This document shows positions 23,188-31,763 of a stretch of DNA of 34,790 nucleotides, in pieces. Below the pieces are notes generated by a model. That model saw only the letters and a program-made list of their open reading frames with translations, did no database searches and was not told the DNA's origin. Origin of the DNA: Actinomycetota bacterium. GTDB lineage: Bacteria > Actinomycetota > Actinomycetes > Actinomycetales > Microbacteriaceae. The DNA lies in the NCBI GenBank assembly GCA_009704705.1, contig WLDR01000001.1:1-34790 (forward strand), in the 5' to 3' direction. Positions within the stretch are counted from its first letter, which is position 1, and the number at the start of each line of letters is the position of its first letter. The position numbers and the translations under genes were made by a program.

Positions 23188-25020
23188 GTGCAGCAAATCG
23201 AAATGCCCCTGCTTGTAGCGCATGATCCAAATGCGAATGCCACATCAATCTTGTTGGAGAGGGTTACCAAGTCGCCCGACTTGCCCCTGTTCTCGCTTCC
23301 GGATGGTGCAGGTGGCTGGACGACAATCACGGTTCAGGAATTTTATGACCGCGTGACCGCTCTCGCGAAGGGAATGATGGCCTCGGGCATCCAGCCTGGA
23401 GACAAGATCGGTTTGATGTGCAAGACGCGATTCGAATGGACGTTGTTCGACTTCGCCACATGGTTTGCCGGAGCAATCCTGGTACCCATCTACGAGACCA
23501 GCGCACCGAACCAAATCGAGTGGATTCTCGATGACTCTGAGGCGATTGCCATCATCGTCGAGGCCAAGATGCACCGTGAACGGTTTGAGTCGATTAAGTC
23601 CGCAGTGCCCAAGGTGCACACGGTCTGGACCATCGATGACGGAGCCATCGAGGCGATTAGCGCGCTTGGCTCGGGCATTTCCGACGCGGATCTCACAAAG
23701 CGACGTACCAAGGCCAAAGGCAAAGACACTGCCACTCTGATCTACACGTCCGGTTCGACCGGTAGCCCGAAGGGCTGCGTGCTTACCCACGCCAACTTTG
23801 TCGATTTGTGTCGCAATGCCCGCGCCGCCATTCCCGAAGTTGTGAACGAGCGAAGCTCGACGCTCCTCTTCATTCCTCTCGCCCACGTTTTCGCCCGTTA
23901 CATCTCCGTCCTCAGCGTGGACGGTGGTGTTCGGGTTGGACACCAGCCAGATACGACACAGCTGTTGCCCTCGCTTCAGTCGTTCAAACCGTCGTTCTTG
24001 CTTGCCGTTCCGCGCGTCTTCGAGAAGGTCTACAACTCGGCCGAACAAAAGGCTGAAGCCGGCGGCAAGGGCAAGATTTTCCGCACAGCGGCGGCTACCG
24101 CAGTTGAGTACTCGAAGGCCCGAGAAGCGGGTCGCGTCTCTCTCGGCCTATCTCTCAAGTTCAAGCTCTTCGATCGACTGGTGTTTTCAAAGCTCCGCGA
24201 AGCCATGGGAGGCAACGTCCGTTGGGCTGTCTCCGGCTCGGCACCACTCGGTCCTCGACTTGGCCACTTCTTCAACGCCTTGGGCATCACGGTTCTCGAG
24301 GGCTACGGCCTCACGGAAACCACCGCTCCCGCAACGATTAACCGTCCGTCCAAGGTCAAGATCGGCACTGTTGGGCCGGCGCTTCCCGGCGTGTCGATTC
24401 GGATTGCCAAAGATGGCGAGATTGAAGTGAAGGGTATCGACGTATTCAAGGAGTACTGGAAGAACCCGACCGCCACGAAGGAAGCATTCCGCGACGGCTG
24501 GTTCAAGACCGGCGATATCGGAACCCTGGACGAGGATGGCTACTTGTCCATCACTGGTCGCAAGAAAGAAATCATCGTCACCGCCGGTGGAAAGAATGTT
24601 TCACCGGCGTATCTCGAAGATCCAATTCGCGCGGATCCGGTTATTGGTCAAGTCGTTGTCGTGGGTGACCGCCAACCGTTTATTTCTGCTCTCATCACGC
24701 TCGACATCGAGATGCTCCCGATGTGGTTGACGAACAACAAGCTCGACCCGAAGATGACCCTCGCCGATGCTTCCAAGAACGCAGCTATTCGCGACCATGT
24801 GCAGAAGGCCATCGACCGAGCAAACGCTCGAGTCTCGCAGGCGGAATCCATTCGCAAGTTCGTGATCTTGCCCATTGAGTTCACCGAAGCAAGTGGACAC
24901 CTCACGCCCAAGATGAGCATCAAGCGTCACGTGATTGAAAAGGACTTCTCCGACCAGATCACCGAAATCTACGCATCGTCACACTCCACGACCGGTTCGA
25001 TTGAAACGACGGGCTCTTAG
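23188..25020 (+). CDS. Long-chain fatty acid--CoA ligase (FadD15-like)
   Basis: AMP-forming acyl-CoA synthetase that activates long-chain fatty acids for lipid synthesis or degradation; peripheral to the membrane. The ATP-binding motif TLIYTSGSTGSPKG is at residues 183-196, GYGLTETTAP at about 372, and the adenylate-forming and acyl-binding signature GWFKTGDIG...DGYLSITGRKKEIIVTAGGKNVSP runs from about 437. Its 610 residues match the FadD15 group, and M. tuberculosis has fadD15 (Rv2187) downstream of aroG and plsC. The GTG at 23188 has AAAGGAG 6 bases upstream. It converges on the deformylase gene with a 13-base gap and no clear terminator. Confidence 0.93.
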   Translation: MQQIEMPLLVAHDPNANATSILLERVTKSPDLPLFSLPDGAGGWTTITVQEFYDRVTALAKGMMASGIQPGDKIGLMCKTRFEWTLFDFATWFAGAILVPIYETSAPNQIEWILDDSEAIAIIVEAKMHRERFESIKSAVPKVHTVWTIDDGAIEAISALGSGISDADLTKRRTKAKGKDTATLIYTSGSTGSPKGCVLTHANFVDLCRNARAAIPEVVNERSSTLLFIPLAHVFARYISVLSVDGGVRVGHQPDTTQLLPSLQSFKPSFLLAVPRVFEKVYNSAEQKAEAGGKGKIFRTAAATAVEYSKAREAGRVSLGLSLKFKLFDRLVFSKLREAMGGNVRWAVSGSAPLGPRLGHFFNALGITVLEGYGLTETTAPATINRPSKVKIGTVGPALPGVSIRIAKDGEIEVKGIDVFKEYWKNPTATKEAFRDGWFKTGDIGTLDEDGYLSITGRKKEIIVTAGGKNVSPAYLEDPIRADPVIGQVVVVGDRQPFISALITLDIEMLPMWLTNNKLDPKMTLADASKNAAIRDHVQKAIDRANARVSQAESIRKFVILPIEFTEASGHLTPKMSIKRHVIEKDFSDQITEIYASSHSTTGSIETTGS

Positions 25021-25033
25021 TTGGACGTCTCCG

Positions 25034-25522
25034 TCAGAACCAGTCGGATTCTCTGACTTGCTTCATCGCTTCACGCCGTGTTTCAGGCTCGAGGCGGTCA
25101 AGGTAGAGCATGCCATCTAGATGGTCTGTCTCGTGCTGGAGTGCTTGGGCCATTAAACCTGTGCCCTCAACGAAGATGACGTTGCCGTCGACATCGGTTC
25201 CGCGAACCCGGGCAAAGGGATACCTCGGAGTCTTGAACCACAGGCCGGGTACCGAAAGGCAGCCTTCGTCGACGAGCTCGAGCTCACCATCCACAGCGTC
25301 AATGACGGGGTTCAGCACATAACCGACGTCACCGTCAACGCTGTAGCTGAATGCCCGAAGTCCGACCCCGATTTGAGTTGCTGCAACTCCGGCGCGCCCA
25401 GGCAATGCAACGGAATCCATCAGGTCCTTGACGAGGGCGCGCACGTTCTCGTCAATGGCGTCAATTTCATCTGCACGAGTCTTCAAGACCGGATCACCAA
25501 AGATCCGAATCGGCCGTTCCAC
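25034..25522 (-). CDS. def: Peptide deformylase
   Basis: Metalloenzyme that removes the N-formyl group from nascent proteins at the ribosome. Motif I is GRAGVAATQIG (residues 42-52; a Thr stands where many have Pro). Motif II, EGCLSVPG (86-93), carries the metal-binding Cys88. Motif III, QHETDHLDG (129-137), carries His130, Glu131 and His134. Its 162 residues fit the family. The start is GTG at 25522, 11 bases after the MinD-like gene on the same strand; no ribosome-binding site is visible, so translation may be coupled to that gene. Confidence 0.96.
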   Translation of the reverse strand: MERPIRIFGDPVLKTRADEIDAIDENVRALVKDLMDSVALPGRAGVAATQIGVGLRAFSYSVDGDVGYVLNPVIDAVDGELELVDEGCLSVPGLWFKTPRYPFARVRGTDVDGNVIFVEGTGLMAQALQHETDHLDGMLYLDRLEPETRREAMKQVRESDWF

Positions 25523-25533
25523 GGTGACGCGGA

Positions 25534-26589
25534 TTAGTTGTCTTGAAGTCCGTCGACGACGAGGGCAGCCAGCAGTCGCGCGGCTTCCTGCGTGACCGGG
25601 CGCAACTTATCGAAATCTATGACGGAGCCGGCGGCGAGAAGCGGGTCGTAAGGAATTCGAACCACATCACGAACGCGTGAGCGGAAGTGTGCCTCGATCT
25701 CTTCAAGCTTGACGATGTTCGTGCCCTGAGTCGCCGTGTTAATGGTCACAATCGCATTGCGCACAAGATTGCTGTATCCGTTTGCATCCAACCAGGTCAG
25801 CGTTTCGGCGGCCAGACGGGATTCGTCGAAACTTCCACCCGAGACCACAACGACAGCGTCGGCTCGTTGAAGGGTCGCGCGCATCACCGAGTGAACGATG
25901 CCCGTTCCACAGTCAACAAGTGCAATCGAGTAATAACGAGAGACCATGTCGGCGACGACGTTGAAGTCGTTCTCGTCAAAAGCCTCGGAGAGCAACGGGT
26001 CAGTGTCTGACGCAAGAACATCGATGCGCGATTTGTCGCGCGTGATGAAGTTGGAGAAATCGGTGAACGTTGAAATCGTTGCCGCCTTGTTAACAACGTC
26101 GCGAACCGTGAACTGACTACCTCGAACGAAACGTTCCGCGAGCGTTCCACGGTCGGGGTTAGCGTCAATGGCAATGACGCGGTCCTCGCGAACCCGAGCC
26201 AGGGCCATGCCGAGCAGGGTCGTCACGGTTGTCTTTCCGACACCGCCCTTTCGGGTGAGAATGGCAATGAAACGCGGACCACCGCTACCTACATTGCGTC
26301 CAATGCTGAGGTCGATGGCCTTACGATGGCGAACCGACATCGAGTCGCCACGGTTGACGAGACCAAATGTCGACTTGTACAAGAAACGGTTGAAGCCCTC
26401 GGTCGGAACGTCATACACCGGGTCAAGGTCGAGCACGCGATCGGGGGTCAGTAGCGAAACCGGTTCGGGGTGAACGGAAGCTTCACCCGACTTGCGGTCG
26501 CGTCGCGACGGCATGGCTGGCCCGTCAACGGGCACCTGAATCGGGGTTTCACCTGTCGTCACCGGGATGACAATTTCCGTCGTCGACAC
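25534..26589 (-). CDS. MinD/ParA-type ATPase with long N-terminal region (EspI-like)
   Basis: P-loop ATPase of the SIMIBI MinD/ParA class. The deviant Walker A KGGVGKTT is at residues 114-121, preceded by a disordered, Pro-rich N-terminal part and a conserved basic block (GFNRFLYKSTFGLV...RHRKAIDLSIGRN). The phrases AIDANPDRGTLAERF, LVDCGTGIVHSVMR and PYDPLLAAGSVIDFDKLRP resemble, from memory, the ATPase part of the ESX-associated protein EspI, though no type VII secretion gene is present. Function unknown; chromosome or cell-pole positioning is a family-level guess. Its start is uncertain: GTG 26589 is the first standard codon, but the frame stays open 40 more codons to an ATT at 26709 in apparently coding sequence. 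It lies between pyc and def on the same strand. Confidence 0.82.
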   Translation of the reverse strand: MSTTEIVIPVTTGETPIQVPVDGPAMPSRRDRKSGEASVHPEPVSLLTPDRVLDLDPVYDVPTEGFNRFLYKSTFGLVNRGDSMSVRHRKAIDLSIGRNVGSGGPRFIAILTRKGGVGKTTVTTLLGMALARVREDRVIAIDANPDRGTLAERFVRGSQFTVRDVVNKAATISTFTDFSNFITRDKSRIDVLASDTDPLLSEAFDENDFNVVADMVSRYYSIALVDCGTGIVHSVMRATLQRADAVVVVSGGSFDESRLAAETLTWLDANGYSNLVRNAIVTINTATQGTNIVKLEEIEAHFRSRVRDVVRIPYDPLLAAGSVIDFDKLRPVTQEAARLLAALVVDGLQDN

Positions 26590-26747
26590 AGATACTGCCG
26601 CCTGAGGGTCAACGGTGATTTCTTCTCGAGCGGGTGCTGCACGGCGACCCGTCGCGCGTGCTGGTGCGCGTCCCGATGATTGTGCCTCGTCAGTCGATTT
26701 CTTCTTAATGATCGTGTTCCGTTTCCGTATCCGTTATCCGTTCAAGA

Positions 26748-29700
26748 TTACGCTTTTGTTCTAATAACGACCCACAGGTCGCCCGACTCTACTTGCGCGG
26801 TCCCCCGAACGGCTACACGTTCCACAGTACCCGCTATGGGAGACGTAATCGCCGCCTCCATCTTCATGGCTTCAATAGTGGCGATGGGTTCTCCCGGCGC
26901 AACGGTCATTCCTTCGGTCACCTTCGTTGTGACGGCGCCGGAGAATGGCGCAGCGATGTGGCCCGCATTGTTTGGGTCTGCCTTTTCGGCCGATATCGAG
27001 TCAACGGAAATTGTCCGGTCTCGAACGAACACCGGACGAAGCTGTCCGTTCATGGTCGCCATCACGGTTCTCATCCCCTTGTCGTCGGGCGCACCGATTG
27101 CTTCGAGCCCGACATAGAGGCGCACGCCTGAGGAGATCTGCACGACGTGTTCGACACCGGGTTCTAGTCCATAGAGGTAATCCACGGTGTCAAGAACCGA
27201 CAAATCGCCATACGTTTCTCGCATCGAGTCGAAGTGCTGCGTCGGAGCTTCAAACAAGAGACGATTCAGAGTCGATCGTCGGAGCAGACCGGGGTGGTTG
27301 ATTGATTCAGCGTCTTGCGGGGACAGATGCGCAACCTCGACCTTGCGGTCACGTCCGGCCAGCACCTTCGAGCGGAATGGCTCCGGCCATCCCCCCGGAA
27401 TTTCACCGAGCTCGCCAGCCATGAATGCAACAACGGAATCCGGGATGTCATAGTTCTGAGGGTTCGCCTCGAAGTCTTCTGGGTCCGCATTGACGGCTGC
27501 GAGGTGCAGAGCCAAATCCCCGACGACCTTCGATGACGGTGTCACCTTAGGGATACGGCCCAGGATTCGATCTGCTGCCGCATACATATCTTCAATGAGT
27601 TCGAATCGCTCTGAAAGACCCAATGCGATTGCTTGCTGACGGAGGTTCGACAGTTGCCCTCCGGGAATCTCGTGATGGTAGACGCGCCCAGTCGGGGCCG
27701 GGAGCCCTGATTCGAAGGGACGGTAAAGCTGACGCACTGCCTCCCAGTAGGGCTCCAACGAGCAGACAGCGTCAAGGTCGAGACCGGTTTGCTTTTCGGT
27801 GTCGTCAAGAGCTGCAACGAGAGCAGACATCGACGGTTGACTCGTAGTACCCGACATGGGGGCACTCGCGGTGTCTACGGCGTCAGCACCAGCCTGAATT
27901 GCCGCAAGCAACGTAGCGAGCTGACCGCCAGCCGTATCGTGCGTGTGAACGTGCACGGGCAGGTCGAACCGACTACGCAGGGCCGAAACCAACTTGGCCG
28001 CAGCGGCCGGACGAAGCAAGCCAGCCATGTCCTTGATCGCGATGATGTGCGCACCCGAGGCAACAATTTGCTCAGCAAGTTTCAAGTAGTAATCGAGAGT
28101 GAACTTTGTCTCACTCGGACTCAAAAGATTGCCGGTGTAGCAGACACCGACTTCGGCAACCGACCTGTTCGTAGCCAGCACAGCATCAATAGCGGGTCGC
28201 ATCTGGCCAACGTCGTTCAACGCGTCAAATATGCGAAAGATGTCAATGCCCGAGCGGCTCGCCTCGTCAACGAATGCGTCCGTCACAGCCGTCGGGTACG
28301 GCGTGTAACCGACAGTGTTTCGTCCGCGCAGCAACATCTGAATTGCAACGTTGGGCAAACTCGCGCGGAGTTTGTCGAGGCGCTCCCAGGGATCTTCGGC
28401 CAAGAATCGAAGGGCGACGTCATAGGTCGCCCCGCCCCATGCCTCAACCGAAAAGAGCTGGGGCATCAGCCGTGCAACGTAGGGCGCGACGTCGACCAAG
28501 TCGCGGGTGCGCACGCGCGTTGCAAGCAACGACTGGTGCGCATCCCGGAAAGTGGTGTCTGTCACTGCGACCGCGGTTTGCGCACGAAGCGCTTGCGCGA
28601 ATCCGTAGGGCCCGAGCTCTTCCAGCCGTTGCCTCGAGCCGTCTGGTGCAACATTCGCAAGGTCGATTTTCGGGAGCTTGTCGAGCGGGGTGCCGTGAAT
28701 CGGCCGGGGACCGTTTGGGTGGTTCACCGTGACGTCGGTGAGCCAGTTGAGTAGGCGCGTACCGCGGTCTTTCGATTCGCGTCCGGTCATCAGCTGGGGT
28801 CGCTCGTCGATGAACGACGTGCTCACATCACCACGACGGAAGTCGGGGTCGTCCAATACCGCCTGCAAGAACGGGATGTTCGTGCTCACGCCGCGGATGC
28901 GGAACTCGGCTAGCCCGCGGCGTGCACGCACGACAGCCGAATCGAAGTCTCGTGCTCGACAGGTGAGCTTCGCAAGCATGCTGTCGAAGTGGGGGCTGAT
29001 TTGAGCACCCGGGTTGATCGTGCCGCCATCGAGACGAATGCCGGCGCCACCGGGTGATCGATACGTTGTGATCTTGCCCATGTCTGGACGGAAGCCGGCG
29101 GCCGGATCTTCGGTCGTGATGCGGCACTGCAGTGCGGCACCACGAAGTTGAATCTGGTCTTGGTGCAGGCCGAGTTCGCCGAGAGTCTCGCCCGCAGCGA
29201 TACGCATCTGCGACTGCACAAGGTCGACGTCAGTGACCTCTTCGGTGACCGTGTGTTCGACCTGAATACGCGGGTTCATCTCGATGAAAACATGCTCACC
29301 TGCACGGTCACCCGCCGTGTCGACAAGGAACTCAACCGTTCCGGCGTTCTGGTAGCCAATCGACTTAGCGAACGCAACAGCATCGCGATACAGAGCTTCA
29401 CGAAGTTCTTGCGTTATGTTCGGCGCCGGCGCAATTTCGATGACCTTCTGGTGACGACGCTGAACCGAGCAGTCTCGCTCGAAAAGGTGCACCGTTTCGC
29501 CCTGCATGTCAGCGAGAATCTGCACCTCAATGTGGCGAGGTCGCAACACGGCCTGTTCGAGAAACATACGCGAATCCCCGAAAGCACTGCCGGCTTCGCG
29601 CATGGCGGCTTCGAGAGCATCTCGCAGTTCTGCCTTGGTCTCGACGCGGCGCATCCCTCGTCCACCGCCACCCGCAACGGCCTTCGCGAAAATCGGAAAG

Positions 29701-30155
29701 CCAATCGAGTCTGCTTGCTTGACCAGGGTGTCAATGTCGTCTGTGGCTTCGGTCGACTTAAGCACGGGAACACCGGCAGAAATCGCGTGCTGCTTCGCTG
29801 TGACTTTGTTTCCGGCCATCTCGAGCACTGTTGCTGAGGGACCAATGAACGTGATGCCGGCGGCCGCGGCAGCTTCAGCTAGGTTCGGATTCTCCGAGAG
29901 AAAGCCGTATCCCGGATAGATGGCGTCGGCACCAGATTCGCGAGCGACTCGAATGATTTCGTCCACGTCGAGGTACGCGCGCACGGGGTGACCTGGCTCA
30001 CCTATCTGGTACGACTCATCGGCTTTTTGGCGGTGAAGCGAGTTTCGATCCTCAAAGGGATACACGGCCACGGTCTTTGCGCCAAGCTCGTAGGCGGCCC
30101 GAAACGCGCGGATTGCTATTTCTCCGCGGTTAGCAACGAGGATTTTTTTGAACAT
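26748..30155 (-). CDS. pyc: Pyruvate carboxylase
   Basis: Biotin-dependent cytoplasmic enzyme that carboxylates pyruvate to oxaloacetate, replenishing the citric acid cycle. A single 1135-residue chain contains all domains: biotin carboxylase (about 1-450, starting KKILVANRGEIAIRAFRA, with the ATP loop AVAGGGGRGMR and EMNPRIQVEHTVTE), carboxyltransferase (about 530-800, with TTFRDAHQSLLATRVRT and IAIKDMAGLLRP), the PC tetramerisation region, and a C-terminal biotin carrier domain with EAMKM (biotinyl Lys1098). The ATG at 30155 has AAGGGG 8 bases upstream. It is divergent from the ParA-like gene, sharing an 80-base promoter region, where TAGTCT on the minus strand is a possible -10 box. Confidence 0.97.
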   Translation of the reverse strand: MFKKILVANRGEIAIRAFRAAYELGAKTVAVYPFEDRNSLHRQKADESYQIGEPGHPVRAYLDVDEIIRVARESGADAIYPGYGFLSENPNLAEAAAAAGITFIGPSATVLEMAGNKVTAKQHAISAGVPVLKSTEATDDIDTLVKQADSIGFPIFAKAVAGGGGRGMRRVETKAELRDALEAAMREAGSAFGDSRMFLEQAVLRPRHIEVQILADMQGETVHLFERDCSVQRRHQKVIEIAPAPNITQELREALYRDAVAFAKSIGYQNAGTVEFLVDTAGDRAGEHVFIEMNPRIQVEHTVTEEVTDVDLVQSQMRIAAGETLGELGLHQDQIQLRGAALQCRITTEDPAAGFRPDMGKITTYRSPGGAGIRLDGGTINPGAQISPHFDSMLAKLTCRARDFDSAVVRARRGLAEFRIRGVSTNIPFLQAVLDDPDFRRGDVSTSFIDERPQLMTGRESKDRGTRLLNWLTDVTVNHPNGPRPIHGTPLDKLPKIDLANVAPDGSRQRLEELGPYGFAQALRAQTAVAVTDTTFRDAHQSLLATRVRTRDLVDVAPYVARLMPQLFSVEAWGGATYDVALRFLAEDPWERLDKLRASLPNVAIQMLLRGRNTVGYTPYPTAVTDAFVDEASRSGIDIFRIFDALNDVGQMRPAIDAVLATNRSVAEVGVCYTGNLLSPSETKFTLDYYLKLAEQIVASGAHIIAIKDMAGLLRPAAAAKLVSALRSRFDLPVHVHTHDTAGGQLATLLAAIQAGADAVDTASAPMSGTTSQPSMSALVAALDDTEKQTGLDLDAVCSLEPYWEAVRQLYRPFESGLPAPTGRVYHHEIPGGQLSNLRQQAIALGLSERFELIEDMYAAADRILGRIPKVTPSSKVVGDLALHLAAVNADPEDFEANPQNYDIPDSVVAFMAGELGEIPGGWPEPFRSKVLAGRDRKVEVAHLSPQDAESINHPGLLRRSTLNRLLFEAPTQHFDSMRETYGDLSVLDTVDYLYGLEPGVEHVVQISSGVRLYVGLEAIGAPDDKGMRTVMATMNGQLRPVFVRDRTISVDSISAEKADPNNAGHIAAPFSGAVTTKVTEGMTVAPGEPIATIEAMKMEAAITSPIAGTVERVAVRGTAQVESGDLWVVIRTKA

Positions 30156-30222
30156 CCTGAAGTCCCCTTCAACGCCGACTCCGTGGGTCTCACACAGTTA
30201 GGTGCTCTAAGACTAGCCGGGG

Positions 30223-30228
30223 TAGCCT
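30223..30228 (+). promoter_or_regulatory. -10 box placed for a leaderless transcript of the ParA-like gene
   Basis: TAGCCT (TAnnnT) lies 7 bases before the GTG at 30236, with no ribosome-binding site between. This is the third case in the window of the same geometry. It sits in the 80-base divergent region shared with pyc. Confidence 0.5.
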
Positions 30229-30235
30229 TGACCTC

Positions 30236-31141
30236 GTGCACGTGCTGAGTGTGAGCTCCCTCAAGGGTGGCGTGGGTAAAACCACTGTCACTCTCGGTCT
30301 CGCGTCAGCAGCGTTCGCCAAAGGAATTCGCACACTTGTCGTCGATTTCGACCCTCAGGCTGACGTCTCGACGGGCATGGGCGTCAACGCACGGGGGCGC
30401 TTGAACATCTCAGATGTTCTGACGAATCCGAAGCTCAAGACAGTGCGAGAAGCGATTGCACCGAGTGGATGGACTGTGCCGAACCATTCCGCGATCGACG
30501 TGATGGTCGGCAATCCGTCGGCCGTGAACTTCGACACCCCGCATCCGAGCGCTCGTGAGATCTGGCGTCTCGAAGAGGCCCTCGCCAGCATCGAAGACAG
30601 TTATGACCTCGTGCTCGTCGACACCTCCCCCACGCTCAACGCGTTGACGCGCACCGCCTGGGCGGCCAGCGACCGTGTTGCGATTGTCACCGAACCCGGG
30701 CTCTTCTCGGTAGCAGCGGCTGACCGCGGGTTGCGCGCGATTGAAGAAATTCGCCGTGGCCTGAGTCCGCGACTCCAACCGCTCGGCGTAATTGTGAACC
30801 GCGTGCGGTCGCAGTCAGTGGAGCACCAATTTCGCGTCAACGAGCTTCGCGCCATGTTCGGCCCGCTCGTCATGTCGCCGCTGCTCCCCGAGCGCACATC
30901 CCTTCAACAGGCACAGGGTGCCGCGCGTCCGGTTCACGCGTGGCCAGGAGAGGCGTCAGCCGAGATGGCGGGCTACTTCGAGCAGCTGCTCGATCGGGTG
31001 CTGCGCATCGCACGGATCGGCGACCCGCGAGCAAACGGCGCACAGCAATTTCCGGCCCAATATCCCACTGCTCAATACCCCACAGGCCAAATCCCAACGG
31101 ATTATGTTGCCACCGGCGCGTACGGCGACATCAACGACTAG
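30236..31141 (+). CDS. ParA family ATPase
   Basis: Walker-type partition ATPase. KGGVGKTT (residues 10-17) opens the P-loop, DFDPQADVSTGMG is the Walker A' region, and LVLVDTSPTLNALTRTA is the Walker B region. The fold is complete by about residue 255. After it comes a low-complexity tail with the repeats QFPA-QYPTA-QYPTG-QIPTD. No parB gene is adjacent and the gene lies beside pyc, so this is probably an orphan ParA homologue with an unknown cargo and not the chromosomal parA; that is an inference. The start is GTG 30236 (301 residues), probably leaderless. It converges on the MerR-family gene. Confidence 0.88.
   Translation: MHVLSVSSLKGGVGKTTVTLGLASAAFAKGIRTLVVDFDPQADVSTGMGVNARGRLNISDVLTNPKLKTVREAIAPSGWTVPNHSAIDVMVGNPSAVNFDTPHPSAREIWRLEEALASIEDSYDLVLVDTSPTLNALTRTAWAASDRVAIVTEPGLFSVAAADRGLRAIEEIRRGLSPRLQPLGVIVNRVRSQSVEHQFRVNELRAMFGPLVMSPLLPERTSLQQAQGAARPVHAWPGEASAEMAGYFEQLLDRVLRIARIGDPRANGAQQFPAQYPTAQYPTGQIPTDYVATGAYGDIND
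31046..31102 (+). repeat. Short tandem repeat in the ParA-like C-terminal tail
   Basis: Three 15-base units starting CAATATCCCACTGCT, CAATACCCCACAGGC and CAAATCCCAACGGAT follow one 12-base partial unit. They encode the repeated pattern Q-aromatic/aliphatic-P-T/A. The repeats are inside the coding frame and keep it, so they vary the length of a disordered tail. Confidence 0.7.
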
Positions 31142-31174
31142 AGGGCACGCAAAGGTTCAAGCGGTCGTGGCTGG

Positions 31175-31720
31175 TTATGCCGATGCGCGGTGCGCACGAC
31201 GAGCGGAAAGCTCATCCATATCTGGCGTCTCGGTTTCGAGCTCAACAAGGCTCGACTCAACTTCGCGAAGTACTTTGCCGATGGCGATTCCAAAGACTCC
31301 CTGGCCGCGACTCATGAGGTCGATCACCTCGTGGTCCGACGTGCACATGTAGACGCTGATGCCATCGCTCATGAGCGTTGTGTTGGCGAGGTCGTAGAAC
31401 CCAGCCGCACGAAGCTCATCGATGGCCGTGCGAATCTGCTGAAGCGAGATTCCCGTGTCGAGAAGTCGTTTGACAAGCTTCAGAACAAGGATGTCGCGGA
31501 AACCATAAAGTCGCTGCGACCCAGATCCGGCGGCGCCCCGAACCGTCGGCTCGACGAGTTCCGTGCGAGCCCAGTAGTCCAGCTGACGGTAGGTGATGCC
31601 AGCCGCGCGAGCAGCCACGGTGCCACGGTACCCAACGGAGTCGTCACGCTCAGGAAGTCCGTCGGTGAACAACGGGCTGAGCTCGTACTGCTCTGGCTTT
31701 TCGACCGTTGCGTCACTCAT
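31175..31720 (-). CDS. MerR family transcriptional regulator (Rv1830 type)
   Basis: DNA-binding regulator. The N-terminal MerR helix-turn-helix and wing run from about residue 30 (GYRGTVAARAAGITYRQLDYWARTELVEP) through RLYGFRDILVLKLVKRLLDTGISLQQIRTAIDEL. A C-terminal domain (GQGVFGIAIGKVLREVE) matches the Rv1830 group as I remember it. That group is found beside ftsR and garA in actinobacteria and has been linked to cell division genes in mycobacteria. A GTG three codons upstream (31729) is in frame, but AGGAAGG lies 8 bases before the ATG at 31720, which I chose (181 residues). A perfect inverted repeat 27-43 bases upstream suggests autoregulation. No Rv1829-like nuclease gene is present between it and ftsR. 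Confidence 0.9.
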   Translation of the reverse strand: MSDATVEKPEQYELSPLFTDGLPERDDSVGYRGTVAARAAGITYRQLDYWARTELVEPTVRGAAGSGSQRLYGFRDILVLKLVKRLLDTGISLQQIRTAIDELRAAGFYDLANTTLMSDGISVYMCTSDHEVIDLMSRGQGVFGIAIGKVLREVESSLVELETETPDMDELSARRAHRASA

Positions 31721-31746
31721 GGACGGCACCTTCCTAGAATTTAACC

Positions 31747-31763
31747 CTCAAGTTTCGCTTGAG
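31747..31763. promoter_or_regulatory. Inverted repeat upstream of the MerR gene
   Basis: CTCAAG-N5-CTTGAG is a perfect 6-bp inverted repeat located 27-43 bases before the ATG at 31720. On the minus strand it is followed a few bases later by GTTAAATTC, which contains a possible -10 box (TAAATT). The repeat could be the operator of this regulator or another one. A short hairpin is the alternative explanation. Confidence 0.4.

Noticed and set aside
25006..25035. GACGG/CCGTC arms between the acyl-CoA synthetase and def as a bidirectional terminator.
   Set aside because: Five-bp arms with a loop of about 18 bases and no T-run; too weak to call.
27789..28754. A 321-codon open frame on the plus strand opposite pyc.
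   Set aside because: It is a shadow of the carboxyltransferase domain of pyruvate carboxylase.
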